NCBI GenBank assembly: GCA_933228675.1
Contig: OW121743.1
Location: 61,455,639 to 61,519,638, forward strand
Source: Stomorhina lunata
Lineage: Eukaryota; Arthropoda; Insecta; Diptera; Rhiniidae
Direction of reading: 5' to 3'
Length of the DNA: 64,000 nucleotides
Below, piece after piece: positions 11,690 to 22,400 of this stretch (position 1 is its first letter; each line of letters begins with the position of its first letter). The position numbers were made by a program, and so were the translations under genes. Under the pieces are notes generated by a model. It worked only from the letters and a program-made list of their open reading frames with translations. It made no database searches and was not told where the DNA came from.

Positions 11690-12425
11690 ATACTTTATAA
11701 GAATAACAAATATTGCCCGATTATCACAAAATTTTATATATTGGCTGGTATTTATTTAGTGGTCATAGCTGCCACAATTTTTAATAGCTTTTAGCTGGCG
11801 TTTGTGGCATTTTAGATTTTTTCCGGGAGCAGTTTTTATATGAAAGCTATGGTCAAATATGGACCGATTCCTATAAAATTTGACATATTGACCAAAATTT
11901 GCATAAAACTTTCCGCTCTAAATTTAGTTGTCATAGATATTACAATTTTATTCAATTTATCAGCATAAATGTGATTCCCAGGGCAGGGTTATATTTAGCT
12001 CTAACTAAGTGTCAACCGATTTCGCCCATTTTCAGTACACTTCTATAATATATCAAAAATACTTTTGTAAAATTTTGTCTCTCTAGCTCTTGTAGTTAAG
12101 GAGCTATTGCGATTTTATTTGATGGACAGACGCACATAAACCCCCTTTTCATTTTGTATTTTTGTGTTTCCGTAAGTTTTTTATAAGGGAGCTATAGTCA
12201 AATGGTGACCGATTGTGACAAAATTTTGCACACTTGCTTGCATTGGAATAAGACTCCCTTGCGCTATATCTATTATAGTGTTAGATTTATTGACATTTAA
12301 GTGTATTTTAGGTGAAATTTAGGCTGCTCTCATAAGTTTTTTGTATGGGAGCTATGGCTAAATTTGAACCGATTTTGATGAAATTTTATACGCTGTCTAG
12401 TGTTAATGTAAAACTTCTAAACAAA
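11690..12425 (-). mobile_element. Mini-me-like element body, left arm of a large inverted repeat
   Basis: Successive phrases (TTATATATTGGCTGG, GAAAGCTATGGTCAAATATGG, TGGTGACCGATTGTGAC, ATGGGAGCTATGG, GAACCGATTTTGATG) are those of the minus-orientation mini-me bodies at 53833 and 59517. The same stretch is present inverted at 13400-14064. The head and tail are not clear here, so this is a partial element. Confidence 0.7.
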
Positions 12426-12437
12426 AGTCATTAAAGG

Positions 12438-12692
12438 GCAAATGTCAAAAAATATAGTTTTAAGAAAATTTGATTTAAAGTTTTTATTTTCTATATAAAC
12501 TCATAGTGATGTTGCCGTTTCAAATCTGTTCTGAGTTATAAGAGCTTTCCTGTTGGAGTCAAATAAAAGACGATAAAAAAGTAAATCAAATGCAATGATT
12601 AACTCAAAACAGTTAAAAATTGACACTGGCCCTTTTAACACCAAACCACAGATATATAAGTAGATTAAATACAATTCCATTCTATAAAGGTC
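12438..12692. repeat. Inverted repeat arm (partner 14262-14515)
   Basis: About 250 bp containing 'aaatcaaatgcaatgatta', 'ctggcccttttaacaccaa' and 'caattccattctataaagg'. The reverse complement with moderate divergence lies at 14262-14515. It is non-coding, and it encloses the inverted mini-me pair and the TA array. Confidence 0.75.
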
Positions 12693-13100
12693 CGTTATAC
12701 TCCAAGTCCAAATGATGAACAGTAGAGGCGACTTATATAATGTCGACAGTATTGTTTTCTAATTAATTATATCATTCAACTCTAAAGGAAATGGAATGAG
12801 ATTCATAAATTTTCCAAGCAAGCAGTATTTTAGTAGCTATTGAAACTTGTCAAATTTAAGGTCTTTAAGGAGTACATGGTATATGAATGCACAGATATCG
12901 CACTTTGCAACATAATTTTGCCTGTTTCTTGGACGTAATTGTCAGAATTTACCAAAAATAAAGATTTAAAGGTCTACCAGATGATATCGTAAAATTGTAT
13001 ACCTATCAACCTTAAAACATTATGTCTTCGACAGATGTTTTAGTGTGATCTTCCTGTGCTAGGTTAAAACTGCGATCGTTTGATTTATCACCCTACTCGA
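12693..13100. other. Unique AT-rich spacer
   Basis: This is the spacer between the arms of the inverted-repeat complex. No gene or known repeat is recognised. Confidence 0.45.
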
Positions 13101-13104
13101 TTTT

Positions 13105-14063
13105 GCCAACTTTTTTACTGAAAAAAGGGAGAAAAGAATTCAGAAGGGCGATATATATTCTGAATTCTTATGAAATTCTAAGACGATGTCCGTCTGTTTT
13201 TCCGTCTGTCTATTTAAATCACGATAACGCCTAAACTGAAACTTATTATAAACATTATTCATTTCTGAGAAAGTTTTGGTATTGAAATTGGGCAAAATCG
13301 GTTAATATGTGATCATAGCGCCCGTATAAACTCGTCTAGGCTAATCGCTTGGTTGCTAATAAATAACAAAATATAATAGCTATGATAATAAAATTTGATA
13401 TAGAAGTTTTACATTTGCACTAGACAGCGTATAAAATTTCATCAAAATCGGTTCAAATTTAGCCATACAAAAAACTTATGAGAACAGCCTAAATTTCACC
13501 TAAAATGCACTTAAATGTCAATAAATCTAACACTATAATAGATATAGCGCAAGGGAGTCTTATGTCAATGCGAGCAAGTGTGCAAAATTTTGTCACAATC
13601 GGTCACCATTTGACTATAGCTCCCTTATAAAAAACTTACGGAAACACAAAAATACAAAATGAAAAGGGGGTTTATGTGCGTCTGTCCATCAAATAAAATC
13701 GCAATAGCTCCTTAACTACAAGAGCTAGAGAGATAAAATTTTACAAAAGCATTTTTGATATATCATAGAAGTGTACTGAAAATGGGCGAAATCGGTTCAC
13801 ATTTAGTTAGAGCTAAATATAACCCTGCCCTGAGAAGCACATTTATGGTGATAAATTGAATAAAATTGTAATATCTATGACAACTAAATTTAGAGCGGAA
13901 AGTTTTATGCAACTTTTGGTCAATATATCAAATTTTATAGGAATCGGTCCATATTTGACCATAGCTTTCATATAAAAACTGCTCCCGGAAAAAAACTAAA
14001 ATGTCACAAACGCCAGTTAAAAGCTATTAGAAACCAGCCAATATATAAAATTTTGTTATAATC

Positions 14064-14064
<1 letters not shown>
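13105..14064 (+). mobile_element. Mini-me-like element, plus orientation, right arm of inverted repeat
   Basis: It has the family's GTCY-bearing head (CTAAGACGATGTCCGTCTG, then CCGTCTGTC at 13185-13210). The body is the reverse complement of 11690-12425: CAAAATCGGTTCAAATTTAG, GCAAAATTTTGTCACAATCG, CATATTTGACCATAGC. It ends at the TA array at 14066. Confidence 0.7.

Positions 14065-14065
<1 letters not shown>

Positions 14066-14151
<86 letters not shown>
14066..14151. repeat. TA microsatellite
   Basis: Uninterrupted alternating TA of about 86 bp. It lies exactly at the junction between the plus-oriented mini-me body and a short minus-oriented piece of the same body (14196-14250). TA runs are one of the two microsatellite types reported for mini-me elements. 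Confidence 0.95.
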
Positions 14152-14155
<4 letters not shown>

Positions 14156-14260
14156 CAGTTATTACTCGTTTCAGAATATAATATAAGAACTATAGCCAAA
14201 TATTGACCGATTATCACAAAATTTTATATATTGGCTGGTATTATTGGTACTTTTGGAACC
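14152..14260 (-). mobile_element. Mini-me-like body fragment
   Basis: AGAACTATAGCCAAATATTG, then ACCGATTATCACAAAATTTT and ATATATTGGCTGGTA match the minus-orientation body at 11718-11755 and 60030-60095. It is a short fragment between the TA array and the inverted-repeat arm at 14262. Confidence 0.6.
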
Positions 14261-14261
14261 T

Positions 14262-14515
14262 TTATAGAATGGAATTATATTTAATCTACTTTGGTGGTTT
14301 GGTGTTAAAAGGGCCAGTGTCAATTATTAACTGTTTTGAGTTAATCATTGCATTTGATTTATGTTTTTATCCTCTTTTATTTGGCTCCAACAGGTAAGCT
14401 CTTACTTAACTCAGAACAGATTTGTAAGGGCAACATCACTATGAGTTTATATAGAAACTAAAAACTTTAAATCAAATTTTCTTAAAACTATATTTTTCGA
14501 CATTGGCCCTTTTAA
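14262..14515. repeat. Inverted repeat arm (partner 12438-12692)
   Basis: This is the reverse-complement partner of 12438-12692, with shared phrases such as 'ggtgttaaaagggccagtg' and 'caacatcactatgagttta'. Divergence is modest. The frame at 14203-14397 is accidental. Confidence 0.75.
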
Positions 14516-14884
14516 CACCAAGCCAATGATATAAAATGACTTTTGTTTAGAAACTTAGACTATCTCCTTAGAAATTGGCAGAAATTGGTCTTTTCATTTC
14601 GACTTTAATACATCACAATATTATTTTATCTTTCCTCCTATTCTCCCAATATCTTTCTAAAGTTACACGAGAAACTACTGCAAAGTCGACATAAGGGCAG
14701 AATTTTTCCCAGTAGTGCATACTTTTAGGATAATCTTAATAATATGTAACATATAACAACATTGTAACTTATTTGTCAAAAGATCCCTGATAATAAAAGA
14801 ATTTAATTTAAACAATATATGTATTTTAACAAACAAACGGATAAGTTTAAATATCAAATTCTAATAAAATTTTTGAAAAATAAA

Positions 14885-14965
14885 TTATTTTGAAAATCCC
14901 TAAGGTATGTTACATAATATTTGCTTAAAAGTCTGAGCGATATTGAATGCGGTGATTTGGCCCTA
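14885..14965 (+). repeat. ATCGAT-family repeat fragment
   Basis: GAAAATCCCTAAGGTATG, then TTTGCTTAAAAGTCTGAG, and ATTGAATGCGGTGATTTGG match the unit ends at 3650-3735 and 4850-4910. Confidence 0.6.
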
Positions 14966-15079
14966 AATTATGCTTACAAGAGCAAAAAAGTTCAACCTCA
15001 TAGATTATACAATGAAGACTGAACCAACAGGCTCCGCCCTGTTGGAACCACGTAATTGAGGTACGAAAAAAATTCGAAT

Positions 15080-15285
15080 CAGTTTTTAATACCGTTCGTA
15101 CCCTTTAAAGCAGAAATGGGCTTTAAAATCGATATCAGGCGGTGGATTCATAATGGAATTTCGAAACAAAAAGCAACCATCAGCTTTTAATACCGTTCGT
15201 ACCCTTTCAAGCAGAAATGGGCTTTAAAATCGATATCAAGCGGTGGATTCAAAATGGAATTTCGAAACAAAAAGCAACCATCAGC
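15080..15285 (+). repeat. Two tandem copies of a 101-bp unit
   Basis: The phrase AATACCGTTCGTACCCTTT recurs with an offset of 101 bp (15089 and 15190), and the whole unit, including GGGCTTTAAAATCGATATCA and ATGGAATTTCGAAAC, is repeated almost identically. Just upstream, 15029-15050 is a short hairpin (CCAACAGG ... CCTGTTGG) which on the minus strand reads WFQQGGA, reminiscent of the mariner second catalytic block. The unit may therefore derive from a dead mariner-like copy. That link is weak. Confidence 0.7.
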
Positions 15286-15429
15286 TGTTAAATGTGTGGT
15301 AAATTAAAGCATTGATGCCAACTCGAACTTGTGACACTCAAAAAAACACTCGATAAATTATTAAGCTCAAGATATGTAAAAAGCCATATAAATGCTGCGA
15401 AAATCTAAAGATAATATTAAAAATAATAT

Positions 15430-15815
15430 CTCAAATATTTTTATCAAAAATTTTCCTATAGAAAATTTTTTATCAAAAATTTTTCTATAGAAAATTTTTT
15501 ATCAAGAATTTTTCTATAGAAAATTTTTTATCAATTTTTTTATCAAAAATTTTTCTATAAAAATTTTTGTATGGAAAATTTATTATCAAAAATTTTTCTA
15601 TGGAAAATTTTTTATCAAAAATTATCTATGGAAAAATTTTTGTCAAATATGAAAGTTTCTTTTATTAAAATTTTTTCTATGAAAATTTCTTTAATCAAAA
15701 ATTTTTCTATGAAAATTTTTTTTATAAAAATTTTTTCTATGAAAATTTCTTTTATCAACAATTTTTCTATGATAATTTTTTTTTATCAAACATTTTTCTA
15801 TAGAAAATTTTTTGG
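15430..15815 (+). repeat. Palindrome-core satellite block 2
   Basis: Diverged units of TTTTTCTATAGAAAATTTT with the linker TTATCAAAAA, decaying rightwards to CTATGAAAATTTC units. The open frame 15571-15849 is a product of the repeat. Confidence 0.9.
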
Positions 15816-18800
15816 TACGAAAATATCTAAAAAATCTAAAAATATTTAATATTTTGAAAAATATTCCCAATATTTATAAAAATATTCCCAATAATGTTCG
15901 AGATTATATTTCTTTATTCTCTCGAACCATGTATTTTTTTGCTATAAATTTGATTTTGATTTATTTCTTGCCTATTTTGGTTTTGTCTTTTCTTTAACAA
16001 AGCGGCACAAACCAACTCTGTTAATATCCAAATTCCAACTGAATGATTTTAATACTCTTTTTCACGAGTTTTATTAATGATCGTGGTATTTACGAGAATT
16101 AAAAAATTCACCGGCTTCTGGTGGTATGGGCTGCCTACTCCTGGTCATAAGCCACCTTTTTCCTTCTCATAGACCGGTTCACATATGTCTAGGCTTTGAG
16201 AATAATATTTTTATTTTGTTTTTGGACCACATTTTATATCAGTGGTTTTGGTTATCATGGCATATTACATTCTACTTGTTTTACAATTTGTTCAATCCCC
16301 TTTCTTCTTTAGAGGACTGTCATGTCAAGGTTGCCTTTGAAAGCATTAACCATTATGTGTATACCAAGGTACCCCGGTACCTTTAGCACTTTCATCTTAA
16401 CTTTTTTAATGGAAACAGATGGTTCACAAGTCTCAAACTTCATGAGAACTCCTAACTATAGAAATAGTTTAAATTATTATTGCTTTTAAGCTAAAAAATT
16501 ATATTGTATAGGCGCTGTGGTCCAATTTATATCTTATATACGTAACCGTACGGCAAGGTACCCGGGTACCTTCATACATTATATATGAAAAAACTGTAAT
16601 AAAAAGTAAAATTTTATTGAAAGATAACTAAAGCAAAATTAGACAGATTAGTTATAAATATTTTATATATGAATATTTATGTAGAAACAAGATTTACACG
16701 ATTTTCTTTGTTTTATACATAGTTTCGAATTTTTTTCAAATTTTATTCTTGACCCTGGTTATTAAAGGGTTAGTGACATCCAATTGCAACCAATATTCTA
16801 AAATATATATTTTTATCCGTTGTAACAATCATAACTTCAGTTCTGCTTATAAAAACTGCTAATATATAACAATTTACGTGCTTTTTTATAACTTTGATGA
16901 AAAATTATTTTTTTGTCGAAATCCTTTGAATTTAAGTCGCAGGTACGACTAAGCCGTTAAAGATATTGCTCTAGTTCTTTCTTTGTGGTAATCTGTAGGG
17001 GGTTCTAACTATAACGGGAACTTTTTTTTACTTTTTTCGAGTTCGTTTAACAATCTATTTTAAAAAACCAAAAAAGGAGTTTTTAAAACGGTATGAACGG
17101 TAGCCCATTGCATCAAAAATGGGTATTTAAATATCCTAAGGCCTTAAAAAAGTAAAACTAGTCAAACTTTTTAAAGTTTTTTAAAAATAATAATTTTTTT
17201 ATAGCATATGCTCAGGAGAGTCTTCAAGGACATAGGATATTTTATAAAACCTTTGATAATTAGAAAAGTCTTCAACCGATTTTAAGGTTATGTATCATGT
17301 ATTTGAATTATTGGAGTCAAATGTAGAAAAATTGGAGGCTACATCTTCCTGTAGTACGAAACTTAATTTACTTAATACAAATTTATGGTATACATATATA
17401 TTCGCCATGACTTGTATTCTTACAACCGCCACGTTGAATTCACCTTGAGATTTACTATTTACTATAAATGAACGTGCATTGTAACTCTCAGAGTTATTTT
17501 CCGAGATCACTCATTTATTTTCTCCAAAAATGTTTGTTTACAATAATTTTTCCATATAGGTACCCGGGTACCTTGCCATTCTCTTAAAGGTGTTTTTGAA
17601 GGATTTGTTCTACTTAGGGCTATTTGTACCTTTTAGGTACTTGCGCAATAGTATAAGACTATTCTTGTCTACGTTTTACTAAGTTTTGCTCCACACTGTA
17701 TTTTAATTTCAAACATATTTTTATTTTCAAAATACATATATCCTCATAATTAAGGTAAGGGTTTATTTGTTTCTATTATAAGCAAAGTATAAAATTCCCT
17801 TTCTTCTAATAAGTCAGAGTAATAAAATCTGAAAAAATCATCATTAAATTGACCAAATGATCAAATATTTCTATTGTCTTTGTCCATACCCTCTTTAGTT
17901 ATTGTTTCAAATTTTTCCTTGCATAAATCCTTGGTAAATATTTAATGATAACACAGACTCATACTGATACACAGAGACATTTGTGTTGATGCTACATGAT
18001 AATGCCACATCATGTTGTAATATTATTGTTCTTCTGCTCCTTTTGCTATATGTAATACGAAACAACAAAATACTAATTAAAACCGGAAACATTTTTTCCA
18101 ATTCTATTATTCGAGTTGCTGTAATGGTGTTGGTGTTGTATCATCAAATATTATAAAATTTTATTAGTGGTGAAATCATTTGCGGATATTTACATTTGTT
18201 GTTAGTGGTTTATTGTTGTATTCAGAGTTTCAGAATTTTTAATTTTTTTTTTCGCCAGTTTTGGAATTGAGTAGGGTTGTTTTCATTATTATTAAATTTT
18301 CAGTTTGTTATTTTTGCTATAAATGTTGTTGCTGCTGGTGTTAAACAATGTTTATCGTTAAAGTTTTTAAGTGTTAAAAATTTAATGACTTGACATTTTC
18401 AATTAAACCTATAATTTCCTATGAAATTGCTCTTAAAATGTTAACTATAATAAAAACACTTTCTTTCAAGTGTTTTAAATGAGTATTTAGCAAATGTTTT
18501 GGAAATGGCAAAAAATTACTATAAAGGGGATATGTGTGTTAGTGTGTTTAAATTAAGTGTTTAAGTACAATGAAAAATGTATAATGTCTAGGATTATTGA
18601 AGGCTATAAAAATTATAAAATAAATAAATTTTAATGCCATAATAGAGACTTTTCAAATTTATTTAATGTTCTTCAAAAACTCTTAAGTTATTAAAAAATT
18701 CGCCACAATTTCTGCTACAAAACACAAAATTCCTACTCCCTACAGAATTTTATGATCCCTCTGACATTTGTTGTTTATTACTCTATTACTAAATTTTATT

Positions 18801-19454
18801 GCCAATGTTCAAACGGAATTTTTGATTAATTTTTTATGACTTGCCATGCAAAGCTCCCCAAAAAAAATTTACAAATTTTTATATTAATCTTCCATTTCCA
18901 TGAAGAGCCAATGTATGAAAAATTTATTCATAGATTCAATTGCCTAGACGGTTTTAGTTTTAGTCGCACATATTCTACTTTAAAACAGACGGCAGGCATT
19001 GCTTTCAATTCAATCAGTTGCAATGCAACATCAATCTAATATTTTAACATTTTTGTGGATTTCTTTATGTTTTGAATTTGTGTTAAATAAATAAAAACAT
19101 ACAACAAAATTCGTTGCAATAAAAATACGTTTTATTTTATTTTTCACTGATTTTATTTTCATATCAATATTGTTTTGCAAAAATATAACGAAATACATAC
19201 TCGTATTATATATGAATATACGTAGAAATGTTTTGTATAAATTTCCAAATATTATTTGTAACACCAAAAATTTGTTTATATTGCACAGCTGTTACAACAT
19301 GCTTTTTAAACTGAATAAGCCGCAGAGAAAAGTTGGTAGTGGACGACTTTGTATTTAAAGCAATGGAACTTTTAAAATCCCGTTCTTGAAAAATGTGCCT
19401 TCTAGATCCCTTCAATGAAAACTCACAGAAATTAATTGTAATGTGATTTTAACA
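15816..19454. other. AT-rich non-coding region with KpnI-type palindromes
   Basis: No supported gene in 3.6 kb. At 16115-16150 the phrase GGCTTCTGGTGGTATGGGC is the reverse complement of 31925-31960, so a diverged dispersed repeat is shared. The palindrome AAGGTACCCGGGTACCTT lies at 16555-16572, with near-copies at 16366-16383 and 17557-17574. Other frames here (for example 16126-16386, 17295-17510, 18836-19039) lack recognisable domains and are judged accidental. Confidence 0.55.
16366..17574. repeat. Three AAGGTACCCGGGTACCTT palindromes
   Basis: These are 18-bp palindromic sites at 16366-16383 (one mismatch), 16555-16572 (perfect) and 17557-17574 (one mismatch). The second and third share GGC on opposite sides, so they could be the inverted ends of an element of about 1 kb. 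No target duplication was found. Confidence 0.7.
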
Positions 19455-22400
19455 GAACATTTTTTTTTATTCAAAAATTTTTCGATAGAAAATTATTTTA
19501 TTAAAATTTTTCTATAGAAAATTTTTTATCAAAAATTTTTCTATAAAAAATTTTTTTTCAAAAATTTTTCTATAGAAAATTTTTTATCAAAAATTTTTCT
19601 ATAGAAAATTTTTTATCAAAAATTTTTCTATAGAAAATTTTTTATCAAAAATTTTTCCATAAAAAATTTTTTTATCAAAAAATATCGAAAAATTTTCGAC
19701 AGAAGTTTTAAAAAAATTTTTTATTAAAAATTAATACAAATTTTAATACAGAAAAGTTTTTTTTATCAAACATGTTCCATTGAAAATTTTTTTATGAAAA
19801 ATTTTTCTATAGAAATTTTTTTTATAAAAAATTACCGAAAAATTTTCTATAGAAATTTTCAAAAAAATTTTCTATTGAAAAAATTTTTATCTAAAATTTT
19901 AATATAGAAAATTTTTTATCATATATTTTTTTATAGAAAATTTTTTTAGGAGACATTTTTTATCAAAAATTTTTCTATAGAAAATTTGTTAATCAATAAT
20001 TTTTCTATAGAAAAGTTTTTGATCAAAAATTTTTCTAGAGCAAATTTGTTTATTTAAAATTTTGCTATTTTTTTGTTTATTTAAAATTTTGCTATTTTTA
20101 GTTTTTTATACACAATTTTTTTATCAAACATTATTCTTTAGAAAATTATTTATATCAAATTTTTTCTGTAGAAAATTCCTTTAGCAAAAATTTTTATATA
20201 GAAAATTTTTTTATCAAAAATTTTTTTATTAAAAATTTTTCTATCAAAAATTTTCTTTTGGATATTTTTTTATCAAAAATTTTCTATAAAAACTTCAAAA
20301 AATTTTTCTTCAGAACATTTTTTTATCAAAGAAAATTTTTTATCAAAAATTTCTCATAGAAAATTTTTTATCAAAAATTTTTCTATAGAATTTTTTTTCA
20401 ATTGAAAAATTTTACATTTTCTAAAGAAATTTAAAAAAAAAAAATTTATCTAAAATTTTAATATACAAAATTTTTTATTAAATATTTTTTATTTTTTTTA
20501 GGAGACATTTTTCTATTGAAAATTTTTTTATCAAAATTTTTCTATGCAAAATTTTTTTAAATTTGTTAATCAATAATTTTTCTATAGACAATTTGCTTAT
20601 CAATAATTCTTCTATAGAAAAGTTTTTGATCAAAAATTTTTCTACAGCAAATTTGTTTATTTAAAATTTTGCTATAGAAAATTTTTTATCAAAAAAATTT
20701 TTATGTAAAATTTTTTAATCTAAAATTTTTCAATAGAAATTTTTTTTAGTTTTCTATACAAAATTTTTTTATCAAACATTTTTCTTTAAAATATCATTTT
20801 AATCAAATTTTTTCTATAGAAAATTCCTTTAGCAAAAATTCGTATATAGAAAATTTTTTTATCAAAAATTTTTTTATTAAAAAGTTTCTATAGAAATTTT
20901 TTTTATCAGAAAATTTTTTTTATCAAAAATTTTTCTATTGCAAATTTTTTTTATCAAAAATTATTGTTTTGGAAATTTTTTTTATCAAAAAGTTTCTCTA
21001 AAAACTTCAAAAAATTTTTCTACAGAACATTTTTTTTATCAAAAATTTCTCATAGAAAATTTTTTATCAAAAATTTCTCATAGAAAATTTTTTATCAAAA
21101 ATTTTTCTATAGAAATTTTTTTCTATTGAAAAATTTTACATAAACAATTTTCTAAATTTTTTTTTTTTTTTGAAATTTCTATAGAAAATTTTTTCTTACA
21201 ACAATTTTTCTATTGCAAATTTTTTTATTAAAAATTTTTCTTCAAAAAACTTTTCTACACAACTTTTTTTTTTATCAAAAATTTCTCATAGAAAATTTTT
21301 TATCAAAAATTTTTATATAGAAAATTTTTTATCAAAAATTTTTATATAGAAATTTTTTTCTATTGAAAAATTTTACATAAACAATTTTCTATAATTTTTT
21401 TTTTCAATTTCTATAGAAAATTTGTCGATTATTTTTGATAAAAAATTTCTATAGAAATATTTTTAATAAAAAAATTTTCTGTAGAAAAGTTTTCAATAAA
21501 ATAATTTTTTATAGAAAAATTCTTGATAAAAAAATTTTCTATAAAAAATTTTTTATAGAAAAATTTTCTTTAAAAAAAATTTTATAGAAAAATTTTCTAT
21601 AAAAAAATTTTTATAGAAAAATTTTTTATAAAAAAATTTTTTATAGTAAAAATTTTTGATAAAAAAAATTTCTATAAAAAAAAATTTTGATAGGAAAAAT
21701 TTATAGAAAAATTTTTGATATAAAATTTTCTATGAGAAATTTTTGATAAAAAATTTTCTATAGAAAAATTTGTGATAAAAAAAATTTTCATGGAGAAATT
21801 TTCTATAAAAAAATTTAATAGGAAAATTTTAGATAAAAAAATTATTCTATAGAAAAATTTTTGATAAAAAAATTTTCTATAAAAAAAATCTAGGATGAAA
21901 AATTTTCTTAAACCAAATTTTTGATAAAAAAAGTTTTCTATAAGAAATTTTTGATAATTTTTGAAATTTCTATAGAAAATTTTTCGATAATTTTTGATAA
22001 AAAATTTTTTTTTCTAAAGAAAACTTTTCATCCTAAATTTTTTTGAAGAAAATTTTTTAATCAAAAATTTTTTTATAGAAATTTTTTTTATCAAAAATTT
22101 TTCTATAAAAAATTTTTATAGAAAATTTTTGTATAAAAAATTTTTTTTATAGAAAATTGTTTTATCAAAAATGTTTCTATAGAAAATTTTTTACCAAAAG
22201 TCTCTCATAGAAATTTTTTTTATCAAATTTTTTCAATAGAAAATTTTTTTTCTAAAATTTTTATATTGACAATTTTTTTTATCAAAAATTTTTTTATTAA
22301 AAATTTTCTATAAAAAATTTTTTTTATTAAAAATTTTTCTATTGCAATTTTTTTTTTATCAAAAATGTTTTTTTTGAAAATTTTTTTTATGAAAAATTAT

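Noticed and set aside
15029..15050. Mariner second catalytic block (WFQQGGA) as a transposase gene
   Set aside because: The match is seven residues inside a small hairpin with no further transposase sequence on either side.
16126..16386. 86-residue hydrophobic frame
   Set aside because: Part of it (the GGCTTCTGGTGGTATGGGC stretch) belongs to a dispersed non-coding repeat found inverted at 31925, and it runs into the KpnI-type palindrome; no domain.
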